34,966 nt of DNA from Beijerinckiaceae bacterium (lineage in GTDB: Bacteria; Pseudomonadota; Alphaproteobacteria; Rhizobiales; Beijerinckiaceae), in contig JAUXWZ010000053.1 in NCBI GenBank assembly GCA_030684835.1, forward strand, positions 1 through 34,966, in the 5' to 3' direction. Below the pieces are notes generated by a model. The model was not told the origin of the DNA. It worked only from the letters and a program-made list of their open reading frames with translations, and searched no databases. The position numbers and the translations under genes are program-made. Each line of letters opens with the position of its first letter. Within the stretch, counting starts at the first letter, position 1. This document shows, in pieces, positions 25,310 through 34,607 of this stretch.

Positions 25310-28300
25310 TCAGCCCTTCAACGCATCTTGAACCTGCCCGACACGCCTATCAGACTCATCACGGCCCCTCCCGGCCGCTGAATGGCGGCGCGTTAGTCCT
25401 TCAATTTCCGAAGTCACGGCGGCTTCAGGAGCCTCTACCGACGCGTCATCCGGCGCAACCTGCATTTGCGAAAGCACCCCGGAGGCGAGATCCGAGAGAC
25501 TTCTGTCACTCGCCCCCATCATCGGCAGCTGGATGCCTCCTAACCGCTCAACTGCGAGTTGCAATTCAAGCGCCATAAGCGAATCAAATCCCATTTGCGC
25601 GAGAGGTCGATGCGGATCGACCTCGGAGGCAGGCATGCGAAGTATCTGCGCAACTTCATGGCGAAGCGCATGCAAGATAGTCGCCAGGGCGTCGGGCATG
25701 CTCTTGCCGGCAATGGCGGCGGCGAGTCCCTCGCCGCCATCCGGGACCGCTTCGGCGCGACCGCCGTCGAGCGCCTTGAAGGCTGGGCTGGCAAGCAGCG
25801 CCAGGCGCCCGGACACAGGAGCCGCCGACACCTTTGTATAGTGATGAACAGGATCCGCCTTCAGGCCGAGGTCCAGAAGACGTCCAAGAAACGCCAACGC
25901 ATCGGATGAAGGGATCGCGCCCACGCCCGTAGCGCGCTTGAGACGCTGGGCGAGGTTGGGGTCGCGCGCAAGAATGCCGACGTCTGAGATTGCGCCCCAG
26001 CCGATCGCCAGAGCGGGGCGATTCTGCGCGCGCCGCTGGCGGGCAAGCCCTTCCAGATAGGCGTTCGCCGCCACATAGGCTGACTGGCCCGGGCTGCCGA
26101 TCAGCGTCGTCGCAGACGAATACAGAACAAACGCGTCAAGGTCGCAGGCGGCGACGGCGCGATCGAGATTGAGCGCGCCCTCGACCTTGGCGCGCAACAC
26201 GCCGCGCAGGCGTTCGCTGTCGAGCCCCGAGATCAATCCGTCATCGAGATGCACAGCCGCGTGAACAACGCCGCGCAGAGGACCGCATTCGGCCTCAATC
26301 CGATGGACAAGGTTCTGGACCATCGCCGCGTCCGTCACGTCCAGCGCCTCAATGCGCACGTGGGCTCCCGCGCTGCGCAAATCCTCAAGGGACTGAGCGC
26401 TGGCGTCGTCGACGGCGCCACGGCGCGACGCCAGAATGAGCGTCGTGACGCCTTTTCGCGCGAGCCATTGCGCCGTAGCAAAGCCCAAACCGGAGGTTCC
26501 GCCGACAACGAGCCAGGCGCCTGCCCGCGGGCGGAATGAATCGGACAGCTCCGGCCGTCCACGACGCGATGGGCGCACGACAATCTTGCCGATATGCTCG
26601 GAGGCCTGCATCGCGCGAAATGCGTCGGCGATCTCGTGCGGCTCATAGACCTGATATGGCAACGGGCGCAATTCGCCGCGATCGAATTGGTCGGCCAACG
26701 CGTTCATGATTCGCGCTGCGGCCGCCTTGTCGTGCGCCAGCAATTCGTCGAGATCCACACCGGCATAGGTGATGTTGCGAACAAAAGGACGCAACGCCAG
26801 ATGGGTGTTGTCGAGATAATCGCGCTTGCCCACTTCAATGAAGCGCCCAAAAGGCTTCACGAGCCGGAAGGTTTCCACCATCGCGGCGCCAGCGATGGAA
26901 TTCAGCGCCACATCGACGCCTCCAACGCTTTCCATGATTGGAGCGACGAAACGCTTCCCCCGCGAATCGAACACAAGATCCGCCCCCGCCGCCCGTGCGA
27001 TAGCGCGGCGAGACGCTGAACCAGCTGTGGCGATGACCCGGGCGCCCGCCAGTTTCGCAATCTGGATCGCCGCTAAGCCGAGCCCGCCGGCGCCGCCATG
27101 AATGAGAACGTCTTCGCCGGCGCGCACATGCGCGCGCTCCATCAAGCTATGCCAGGCGGTGGCGAAAGCGACCGGAATTGTCGCAGCAGCCTCAAGACTG
27201 ACGTTCTGCGGCACGGCGAAGAATTGACCTGCAGGCGCCGTGACATGCGAGGCGAACGCTCCCGCGGCAAAGCCCATCACATGCGCGCCGGGCTGTAGCG
27301 GCGCGCCGACGCCGGAGCGCACGACAACGCCCGAACACTCAAAACCGAGCGACGCGCCGGTCAGGCCTGCGGCGAGCAGATCATCGTCAAGCACGCCAAG
27401 GCCGACAAGCACGTCCCGGAAATTAAGGCCCACGAAGGCGACTTCGATTTCGATCTCACCGGGGCCGGGCGCCTGGCGGGCGCGGGCGCTCCATTCAAAA
27501 CTCTTGACCAGTCCTGGATAGGCGAACTGAAGGACGCTGCAATCGTCATCTCCGAGAGCTCTTTCCGGGAAGGCGTCCCGGCGTATCCGGGCGACGGAGG
27601 CTCCATGCGCGTCGATCACGAATTCGCGCTCGCCGTGCGCGCTCTGAATCAGCAGCGCAATCGCGTCGGGGGCGACTGCGGGGGCCGCGTCGGGGGCTAT
27701 ATCGACGATGCGCAGATCAACGCCGGGGTATTCGTTGATCGCCGTGCGTGCAAAGCCATAGACACCCGCCTCGACGGGATCGCCGTCAGACGAGGCGCCG
27801 ACCGTGACGATCACGATCTTTGGCGGCGCGCCTGCCGATTCGGCAACGTTTAACGCGTTGCGGATGATGTCTATGCGCCGCACCAGTCCATCAACCGCGC
27901 AATCCCCGCCTCCCAGAGGCGGCAGCAGAACGAACGCCTGAGCGCCCGGCTCGTCAGCCGAGACCTGATGCAAGGCGGCCTCAAGCTCTGTCGAGCAAAC
28001 GAGGCGATCAGGCTCGCAACCAAAGCGCATCACAGCGCTCGGATGCGCCGCTGCACGATCGTCAACGACGGCGAAACTGACGATCAGCGGCTGCTCTACC
28101 GGCTTCACGCCTTTGGCAAAAGCGGTGATCAGATGACCGACGCCGTCCCCTATCGGCTGGCTGTCGATGTCGCTTGCGTGGCGGCGCAGCGCCCGGACAA
28201 AATGATCGAGACCGTGCACGCGGCCGTCAGTGGAGTCGGCGCTTCCATCGTTGAGCCAGCCGCTCCACACGCCGCGCAAGACGTCGATGGCGAAATCCTG

Positions 28301-31300
28301 ACCGGGCGCGGCGATGATGACCGGCGCGCCTGGGATGAGCTGCGGAAAGGCCTTTTCAAATCTCTCGCCCAGTAACGCGTGCTCGCGCTCCGCCTCGGCG
28401 AGGCAGACGAGCGCATCAAAGGGCGCGGGATTTCCGCCGTCGCTCACGGAAAGGTTGATCCAGGCATAATCCTCTGGCGCGGCGCGACGGCCCGATTCGA
28501 TCACGCTCGGCCGCATTCCCGCGCACGTGACATCAATCCGCCCTGCAGATGAAAGCGGCCACAGCGCGCGCCACAAAGCCCCATTGAAAGGCTCCAACGC
28601 AAGAACCCGCAAGCGACGCCCGGCGGCATCCGCCGCCGTTGATAAAACGGAGGCGAGCCGCTCAACAGCCATATTTGCTGGGCGCCCAGCCGTTTCGAAG
28701 GCAAGGACAATCGCGGGCGGTGGAAGGAGGGCCCCCTCCTGCAAGACGAGCGACGCCCGTTCGAGCGCTCCCGCCGCGAGCTGAATATCGGCAGCCGCCT
28801 CAGGGAAAGCGCGCACCAGCGTCGCAAGGAGCACTTCGGGACTTGCCCCCCCGACATCCGGCGCAAACGCTACGCCCGACCCGCTCGAGACGAGCGCGCC
28901 GCGCTCCTTGAGGGCGGCCACCAGAACGTCGAAATAAGCGCGGCCAGCTGGAGCAATTGTGCGCTCACGCGCGACTGCGATTTCGGTGACCTTTGACGCC
29001 GCCATGACCTCACAGACGAGGCGGTGCGCCAGTGACAGGGCGAAAGCGCGCAACAGCAGCCAAGCGCGAGGCGCAACAACCGGCGCGCCGGCGCCAGACG
29101 CGCGCACAGCCTCGAGTACCTTATTCGAATCAAACGATGTCAGGGACGCATTATCGCGCGTGAAGGTTCGGTCCCTCGTCGTCGAGCGCGACAGAACCAC
29201 CGCGCGCAACACCGCCGCCTCAAGCGAAGCGACGACACCGCCGTCGGCGTCAAGCAACGCGATGGTCACTGTCTTGTATCGGCCCGTTTCATTAATCAAC
29301 CGTGTGATCGCACGGTGCGGCCGCGCGCCATGATCCCACACCCTCAGCTTACGGAAGCGGACCGGGAGGTGAGCGATCGTCTCTCCGTCCTTTTGCGGGC
29401 GCGCAATGAAGAGCGCATGGAACGCCGCGTCGAGGATGATGGGATGCAGGACGTGGCAATCGGTGAATGCGCCCATGCCGCCCACGGGATCGGAAAGACG
29501 AGCGACGCCAATGAAGTGGTCGCGCTCCACCTGTTCGACGACCTGGAACAATGGCCCATATTCGAGCCCGGCGCGCCGCGCCTCCGCATAAATCTCCTGA
29601 GCCCCATCAACGAAGAGAGGGAAAAGGCCCGGCAACTCCGGCCGCACACTTCGCAAAACGGGTCCGGGCCGCACGAGTCCGCGCGCATGCGATGTCCAAT
29701 CATCCCCGGAAAACCGACGGCGGCTTCTGACTTCCACCGTTCCGATGGACTCGACAAAGATCGTTGAGAGCTCGCGCATTTCGCCGGGCGCAAACGCAAG
29801 CGCCCTGCCGATATCGAAATCATCCAGCTCAAGGGGCACGCGGCCAAACACAGCAGCGCCGACTGCCAGCGCTATTTCTGCCAATCCGGAGGCAGGAACA
29901 ACGACGGTTCCATCCACACAATGGTCAGCAAGATAGGGCAGGATTGTGGGATCAAGCAGGCAGCGCCATTCCGGCGAACCATCGGCGAGCCGGGAACCCA
30001 GAAGCGGTTGACGGAGCGCTGTCTCAAAGAGGACGCCATCGGCGCGAAGCGCCTCGCTGGTGTGCGGCAGGACGTACCGCGTGCGCTGGAATGGATACGG
30101 CGGCAGCGGACGCCGGCCATTGGGCTTGCGACCGAAGGCGGTGTTTGAATCGAAATCACACCCGCTCGCAATCAGGCGCGCAACAGCCTCAAGACACACA
30201 TCGTGGCCTGGAGCAATTGTCGCCGTCAGAGCGCCCAGCGCGTTCGCATTCGAGGCCCGCGCCCGGATCGAATCGCTAACCGCAGACACAAGAATGGGAC
30301 GAAGCCCGATTTCCACGAACAGCGAGCCGCCAAGATCCAGGGCTGACGCTATCGCATCTGCAAAGCGCACGGGCTCGCGCAGATTACGCCACCAATACCC
30401 TGCTCCAAGTTTCGTCCCGTCGACCACGCCGCCAGTGACGGTCGAGACGAATTTGACATCGGTGGAACGCGGCGCGAGACCGGACAGGCGCGCCGCGATT
30501 TCCGGCCGCAGCGGATCAAGCGCTGACGTATGAAACGGATAATCAATATCGAGCGGAATCGTGGCGATCCGCCGGCGCCTGCAGTACGTCGCAAAGCGAC
30601 GCAAGTCCTCCGCAGGGCCCGCCACAGTGGTGGAGCCCGGCCCGTTGAAGGCCGCGATCTCCACGCGGTCAAAACCCGCCGCCGCAATTTCAGCCGCCGT
30701 CGTCTCGCCGCCGGTTCCGACGGCCAACATACGGCCCTGCCCGCGCACCGTTTCCTGGATCGAACTGCGCTCGTAGATCACCCGCACCGCCTCACGGCGC
30801 GAAAGCGCTCCGCAAGCTTCCGCGGCGGCGATTTCTCCGACGCTATGGCCAACCACGGCCATCGGCCGGATGCCCCAGCGCGCGAGCACCGCCGTCAGAG
30901 CTGATTGAACGGCGTAAATAATAGGCTGCGCAACAGACGTATTGACCAGCTGATCGGAAACAACTCCGTCCTTCAGGACCGCCGCCAGGGACCAGCCGGC
31001 CAGCGGCATGAAGAGCGCGTCGATCGCCTCGATTTCGTTTCGGAAGTCTGCGCTAGCGAGAAACGCCTCGCGGCCCATGCCTGCGAACTGGGCGCCGTTG
31101 CCCGAGTAAACGAATACGGATTTTGCAAAACTCGCAGAAGCAGCGCCCGTGGCCACATCCTTCCGCTCGCCGGCTTTGGCGAAATCCTCCAGGCGAGCAA
31201 CCACCGACCTGTCAGGAGACTCGCCGGCAATCGGCACCGCCAAGCGGAACGTCATCGCATCCTGCTGGTGGCCAAGAGCCCCCGCGATCTCTCCGGCCGG

Positions 31301-32725
31301 GCGGCCTTGCGATATCTCGTCAGCGAATTGCCCGGCTCTGGCGACGAGCGCCTCGCGTGTCGCAGCTGTGACCAGCAACATCCGTGCAGCTGAGGGCCGA
31401 TCACCCGTGGTCTCGGTCCCTTCCGCTGCGCGCAGGGCAACGTGGACGTTGACGCCGCCAAAACCGTAATTGCATACGCCTGCGACGAGCGGACCATCTG
31501 CGTCGAGCGGGGTCAACTGACGCGTGACCGACAAATTCAGGCGCTCGAAGTCAATGGACGCATTGAGCTCATCGTCAACAAGCGTTGGCGGCAGCACCCG
31601 GTGTTCCAGCGCCAACATAGATTTCACCAGGCCGACAAGACCCGATGCTGACTCCAGATGGCCGACGTTGGACTTTGCTGACCCGATGAGCAAGGGCGAG
31701 GACCGCCTTTGGCCGAGCGCCTCGCCAATCGCGGCGGCCTCAATAGGATCCCCGACTGGAGTGCCCGTGCCATGCGCTTCGATGAAGGCAAGTTGTTCCG
31801 GATCGATCCTCAATTTGCTGTAAAGCGAGTCGATGACTGCCTGCTGACCCTCCGACGACGGGAGAGAAATGCCGGACGTGCGCCCGTCCGCATTTACGGC
31901 GGCGCCCATTATCACCGCTCGCGATCTGTCGCCGAGCAGCAGTGCGTCCTCGCGACGCCGCAGAATCAGGGCGACGCCGCCCTCCGAGCGCACGTAGCCG
32001 TCAGCCGCCTGCGAGAATGGCTTGCACCGGCCCGTTGGCGAGAGCATGCGGGCCTGCGAGAATCCTATGAAGGGGATCGGCGAGAGCAGGAGATTAACAC
32101 CCGCCACGACCGCCATGTCTATCGTTCCCGCCTGCAGGGCAGACATCGCCTCCGCGAGGGCGGCGAACGAGGACGAACAGGCGGTGTCGATGGTGATGCT
32201 CGGACCACGAAGGTCGAACACATAGGATAGCCTATTCGACAAAATCGACAGCGAGTTGCCAGTCATAAAATGGCTCTCGACCGCCGCTGCGTCGTGAATC
32301 GCACCGGTCAGATAATCGACGTTTGAAGCGCCGACATAAACGCCGACGTCGCCGCCCTGCACCGAAGACGGCGCAATGCCAGCGTCCTCGAATGCGCGCC
32401 ACACCAGCTCCAGAAGCAACCTCTGCTGCGGATCCATCTGCTGCGCCTCACGAGGCGAAATACCGAATGGCGCCGGATCGAAGAGGAACGGATCGTCCAG
32501 ATAGCCGCCCGCAAACGTGTACGCGAACCCCGGCTCTGGAGGGCCCGGCCGCAAAAACCGCTCGACGCTCCAGCGCCCCTGCGGGGCGCGCGAGATTGAA
32601 TGACGGCTTTGAGTGAGAAGAGACCAGAAGTCGTCAAGCGACTGAGCGCCTGGTAACGCGCATGCGGCGCCGACCACTGCAACTTCCAGTGTTGAAGCAC
32701 CATTATTGCTAGTCGATTTCAGCAC
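25310..32725 (-). CDS. Iterative-type fully reducing type I polyketide synthase
   Basis: This 2471-residue protein is one module with approximate domains KS 13-430, AT 535-830, DH 900-1180, a methyltransferase-like remnant 1230-1500, structural (non-catalytic) KR 1530-1740, ER 1740-2050, KR 2065-2300 and ACP 2350-2430. KS residues are Cys183 (DTACSSS), His318 (EAHGTGT) and His356 (KSNVGH). AT has Ser628 in GHSVG, and His732 after Phe, which suggests malonyl. DH has His935 in an HxxxGxxxxP motif and Asp1099. ER has HGGAGGLG near 1875. KR has GGTSGLG and Tyr2217. ACP has Ser2382 in GFDSL. There is no thioesterase. The methyltransferase core has lost its glycine loop. Layout matches mycobacterial Mas and fungal highly reducing synthases, so a saturated long chain is expected. 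GTG start; AGGCGG lies just upstream. The alpha-oxoamine synthase directly follows, probably releasing the chain. Confidence 0.96.
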   Translation of the reverse strand: MLKSTSNNGASTLEVAVVGAACALPGAQSLDDFWSLLTQSRHSISRAPQGRWSVERFLRPGPPEPGFAYTFAGGYLDDPFLFDPAPFGISPREAQQMDPQQRLLLELVWRAFEDAGIAPSSVQGGDVGVYVGASNVDYLTGAIHDAAAVESHFMTGNSLSILSNRLSYVFDLRGPSITIDTACSSSFAALAEAMSALQAGTIDMAVVAGVNLLLSPIPFIGFSQARMLSPTGRCKPFSQAADGYVRSEGGVALILRRREDALLLGDRSRAVIMGAAVNADGRTSGISLPSSEGQQAVIDSLYSKLRIDPEQLAFIEAHGTGTPVGDPIEAAAIGEALGQRRSSPLLIGSAKSNVGHLESASGLVGLVKSMLALEHRVLPPTLVDDELNASIDFERLNLSVTRQLTPLDADGPLVAGVCNYGFGGVNVHVALRAAEGTETTGDRPSAARMLLVTAATREALVARAGQFADEISQGRPAGEIAGALGHQQDAMTFRLAVPIAGESPDRSVVARLEDFAKAGERKDVATGAASASFAKSVFVYSGNGAQFAGMGREAFLASADFRNEIEAIDALFMPLAGWSLAAVLKDGVVSDQLVNTSVAQPIIYAVQSALTAVLARWGIRPMAVVGHSVGEIAAAEACGALSRREAVRVIYERSSIQETVRGQGRMLAVGTGGETTAAEIAAAGFDRVEIAAFNGPGSTTVAGPAEDLRRFATYCRRRRIATIPLDIDYPFHTSALDPLRPEIAARLSGLAPRSTDVKFVSTVTGGVVDGTKLGAGYWWRNLREPVRFADAIASALDLGGSLFVEIGLRPILVSAVSDSIRARASNANALGALTATIAPGHDVCLEAVARLIASGCDFDSNTAFGRKPNGRRPLPPYPFQRTRYVLPHTSEALRADGVLFETALRQPLLGSRLADGSPEWRCLLDPTILPYLADHCVDGTVVVPASGLAEIALAVGAAVFGRVPLELDDFDIGRALAFAPGEMRELSTIFVESIGTVEVRSRRRFSGDDWTSHARGLVRPGPVLRSVRPELPGLFPLFVDGAQEIYAEARRAGLEYGPLFQVVEQVERDHFIGVARLSDPVGGMGAFTDCHVLHPIILDAAFHALFIARPQKDGETIAHLPVRFRKLRVWDHGARPHRAITRLINETGRYKTVTIALLDADGGVVASLEAAVLRAVVLSRSTTRDRTFTRDNASLTSFDSNKVLEAVRASGAGAPVVAPRAWLLLRAFALSLAHRLVCEVMAASKVTEIAVARERTIAPAGRAYFDVLVAALKERGALVSSGSGVAFAPDVGGASPEVLLATLVRAFPEAAADIQLAAGALERASLVLQEGALLPPPAIVLAFETAGRPANMAVERLASVLSTAADAAGRRLRVLALEPFNGALWRALWPLSSAGRIDVTCAGMRPSVIESGRRAAPEDYAWINLSVSDGGNPAPFDALVCLAEAEREHALLGERFEKAFPQLIPGAPVIIAAPGQDFAIDVLRGVWSGWLNDGSADSTDGRVHGLDHFVRALRRHASDIDSQPIGDGVGHLITAFAKGVKPVEQPLIVSFAVVDDRAAAHPSAVMRFGCEPDRLVCSTELEAALHQVSADEPGAQAFVLLPPLGGGDCAVDGLVRRIDIIRNALNVAESAGAPPKIVIVTVGASSDGDPVEAGVYGFARTAINEYPGVDLRIVDIAPDAAPAVAPDAIALLIQSAHGEREFVIDAHGASVARIRRDAFPERALGDDDCSVLQFAYPGLVKSFEWSARARQAPGPGEIEIEVAFVGLNFRDVLVGLGVLDDDLLAAGLTGASLGFECSGVVVRSGVGAPLQPGAHVMGFAAGAFASHVTAPAGQFFAVPQNVSLEAAATIPVAFATAWHSLMERAHVRAGEDVLIHGGAGGLGLAAIQIAKLAGARVIATAGSASRRAIARAAGADLVFDSRGKRFVAPIMESVGGVDVALNSIAGAAMVETFRLVKPFGRFIEVGKRDYLDNTHLALRPFVRNITYAGVDLDELLAHDKAAAARIMNALADQFDRGELRPLPYQVYEPHEIADAFRAMQASEHIGKIVVRPSRRGRPELSDSFRPRAGAWLVVGGTSGLGFATAQWLARKGVTTLILASRRGAVDDASAQSLEDLRSAGAHVRIEALDVTDAAMVQNLVHRIEAECGPLRGVVHAAVHLDDGLISGLDSERLRGVLRAKVEGALNLDRAVAACDLDAFVLYSSATTLIGSPGQSAYVAANAYLEGLARQRRAQNRPALAIGWGAISDVGILARDPNLAQRLKRATGVGAIPSSDALAFLGRLLDLGLKADPVHHYTKVSAAPVSGRLALLASPAFKALDGGRAEAVPDGGEGLAAAIAGKSMPDALATILHALRHEVAQILRMPASEVDPHRPLAQMGFDSLMALELQLAVERLGGIQLPMMGASDRSLSDLASGVLSQMQVAPDDASVEAPEAAVTSEIEGLTRRHSAAGRGRDESDRRVGQVQDALKG

Positions 32726-32750
32726 AGCCCGCCTAAGATTTAAGCAAGAT

Positions 32751-32771
32751 TAACGCCGTATAACAGCGTTA
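32751..32771 (-). promoter_or_regulatory. Inverted repeat in the Wza-like/PKS intergenic region
   Basis: TAACGC (32751-32756) and GCGTTA (32766-32771) flank a 9-base loop, centred about 36 bases upstream of the PKS GTG. It could be an operator half-site pair or a weak mRNA hairpin. No T run follows. Confidence 0.25.
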
Positions 32772-32783
32772 TCTGCCAATATG

Positions 32784-32804
32784 CCCCCCCCCGCAACTAG
32801 CGGG
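32784..32804 (-). repeat. Nine-base C/G homopolymer followed by a short hairpin upstream of the PKS gene
   Basis: The plus strand has nine C in a row at 32784-32792 (nine G in the transcribed sense), 59-67 bases upstream of the PKS start and 24 bases after the end of the Wza-like gene. Its last bases overlap a 5-bp inverted repeat CCCGC (32790-32794) / GCGGG (32800-32804). Tracts of this kind can slip in replication. Confidence 0.6.
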
Positions 32805-32815
32805 AAATTACCAAA

Positions 32816-33988
32816 CTAACGCACGCGTGTGTAAATACTTGCGCCAACTGCGGTCGGCGCCACAACGTTTGAAAACAGCTGCAGCACCTTGACCAATTCG
32901 GTGCTCGGCGAATTGCTGACGTAGAGAACGTCACGGTTGAACAGCGGAAAGCCCTGCGCGAGGAAAAACCCGTTGGGATCGCGCATATCGATCCTGTAAA
33001 CGACCGGCACCAAGGAATCACCCTTCAATAAAGGCGATTCCGGCTTCAGCTTACGCATGACGGACGGCTGCTCGAAACGCAGCACGAAAACGCCGGCAGG
33101 ATCGGCCCGATTATCAAGCAAGCCGCCCGCTTTCGCCAAACCTTCCGCGAGGCTCATCTGATCCGCTTCAAACGCCGCCTCGGCATTGCGCCCGGTGGCG
33201 CCGTAGAAAACGACCTTTTGGGGATCGCGCACCAACGTGACGACGTCATCGGGACGCATAAATATATTCTGGCGAGGATCAGCCACGACGCGAGACATCG
33301 CCACGCGGGCAGTTCGCCCTCCGCGCGAGAGCTGAATGAATGTTTCGTTCACCGGCACGCGAATGCCGCCCGCGGTCGCGATAATGTCCATCAGACGATC
33401 GCCCTTCACCGTGAGTGGTATACGCGCGCCGCTCGCAACCTCTCCGGTGATCGTCACCGATTTGCTGATCGGGCGAACGACGCTCACAAGCACCTGTGGC
33501 TGAATCGCCTTACCGTCCAAAGCGCGCTCAATCTGACGCTGGACCTGATCGACAGTTTGATTGACAACCCGAAGACGACCGGCAAACGGAACCGAGAGCG
33601 CTCCATCCCTACCGACGACTTGCTCGGGAATCGTCGCGCTTTTTGATCCAGTGGTGAAACGATCCGTCACCAGCGGAGCCGAGAAAAGCCCTCCGGCCGC
33701 AGCCTCCCAGATTGTGATCGAGACCGTGTCCCCAATCCCGATGCGGGGATCGATCGGGGCGCGATAATCTCCGAAAGTGCCGAGAAGACTATCGGGAAGA
33801 CGCCGCGACAAAACGCTGACGACAAACGGGTTCACGTCCACCACTTCGTACCGGAGCACCTCGTTGACAACAGCCCGAGCTGCGAAATCAGCGCCGTCGG
33901 GCCCATTTCCTGGCAGTGTTGAGCAACCAGCAACCGTTGCGGTCAAGACAAGCGCCAATAAACTTTTGACTGGAAACGATACTGGCAA
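32816..33988 (-). CDS. Wza-like polysaccharide export outer-membrane lipoprotein
   Basis: This 390-residue polysaccharide export protein would form the periplasmic/outer-membrane channel through which capsule or exopolysaccharide leaves the cell. A short Lys-containing N-terminus and hydrophobic stretch lead to the lipobox VAGC with Cys22 as the lipidated residue. Residues about 75-165 form the Poly_export domain (IGIGDTVSITIW, then GRDGALSVPFAGRLRV). Two SLBB-type segments follow (about 170-235, VTITGEVASGARIPL; and about 250-330, KVVFYGATGRNA). Length is close to E. coli Wza. The TTG start at 33988 has no strong Shine-Dalgarno, so the exact start is uncertain, but it gives a sensible signal peptide. 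It is the first gene of the minus-strand operon. The usual partners (Wzc/Wzz-like co-polymerase, flippase, polymerase) are not in the window. Confidence 0.94.
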   Translation of the reverse strand: MPVSFPVKSLLALVLTATVAGCSTLPGNGPDGADFAARAVVNEVLRYEVVDVNPFVVSVLSRRLPDSLLGTFGDYRAPIDPRIGIGDTVSITIWEAAAGGLFSAPLVTDRFTTGSKSATIPEQVVGRDGALSVPFAGRLRVVNQTVDQVQRQIERALDGKAIQPQVLVSVVRPISKSVTITGEVASGARIPLTVKGDRLMDIIATAGGIRVPVNETFIQLSRGGRTARVAMSRVVADPRQNIFMRPDDVVTLVRDPQKVVFYGATGRNAEAAFEADQMSLAEGLAKAGGLLDNRADPAGVFVLRFEQPSVMRKLKPESPLLKGDSLVPVVYRIDMRDPNGFFLAQGFPLFNRDVLYVSNSPSTELVKVLQLFSNVVAPTAVGASIYTRVR

Positions 33989-34253
33989 AGCAAAACCCGG
34001 ATACTGGAGCCTGGAGGAAAGACCTTAGGACACGTTCACGCCGACCTCAATGTTTACTATTCTCCCCAACCAAAGGTCAAGCTTCTCAACTTGTACGCAA
34101 GATTCAGATACTTACGCTACATGCGAGCCAGCACGGCGTCTCGTTTTGCGCTACATTAAGGTTAAGATTGTGTTGCGGGGGTGGGCGATGCCGATTTAAA
34201 ACTGTCAGCGTTCAGTTATAGTGCTTGGCGATGCTTAGATTCTGCTTAAGTCT
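33989..34253. other. Intergenic region upstream of the export gene
   Basis: This stretch of 265 bases is more AT-rich than the genes beside it. It must hold the promoter of the minus-strand operon if that operon starts at the Wza-like gene. No open reading frame of note and no RNA gene was recognised. Confidence 0.5.
34054..34080 (-). promoter_or_regulatory. Weak promoter candidate for the minus-strand operon
   Basis: On the minus strand, TTGACC (34080-34075) could be a -35 element, with TAGTAA (34059-34054) after a 15-base spacer as a poor -10. This lies about 65 bases upstream of the Wza-like start. The -10 match and spacing are both sub-optimal. Confidence 0.2.
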
Positions 34254-34607
34254 TTAGAAACACCGCTCAATCCGGCTGCGGTTGGCGTAGGTGAAGCTGT
34301 CTTCTGGCGTCTCTAACTTGCGTTTGGGGCGGATGGGGCCCAGGACGCCGCGCCCCACCAGGTGGTTCACCGCTCCAGAATGACGTCCCTGACCCCGGCG
34401 AATACCCCAGCATCCGGAACTGCCTTTAAACAGGTTCCGCTGTGCCGAAATCCTCATGCCGAGCGCGCCAATGCGCGCCATCCCGAAAACCCAATTGAGG
34501 ATCAATCGGCAGGTTAGGCCAAATCCTTGATGCGAGATCCGAGGTCGTCCTGATCGGGACGCCGATTCGATATATAAGTGGATAAAGCGACTTCCATAAC
34601 TCCGCAA
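34254..34607 (-). pseudogene. Degraded IS5-like transposase C-terminal remnant
   Basis: The frame ends with IRPKRKLETPEDSFTYANR and then SRIERCF just before the stop. This resembles the late part of IS5-superfamily DDE transposases (PKRNRK..., then a Tyr-Arg-Asn-Arg-Ile-Glu-Arg-x-Phe motif carrying the last catalytic Glu). In intact enzymes the motif continues into Asn-Arg-Leu-Lys and a further helix; here a stop follows at once. The residues before it do not show the expected DxGY region, and the frame cannot be followed far upstream, so the element is broken. Terminal inverted repeats were not identified. Such remnants often mark the ends of accessory polysaccharide loci. Confidence 0.4.

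Noticed and set aside
34194-34222. TATAGT at 34217-34222 as a plus-strand promoter -10
   Set aside because: No acceptable -35 at 16-18 bases upstream and no gene downstream for it to serve.
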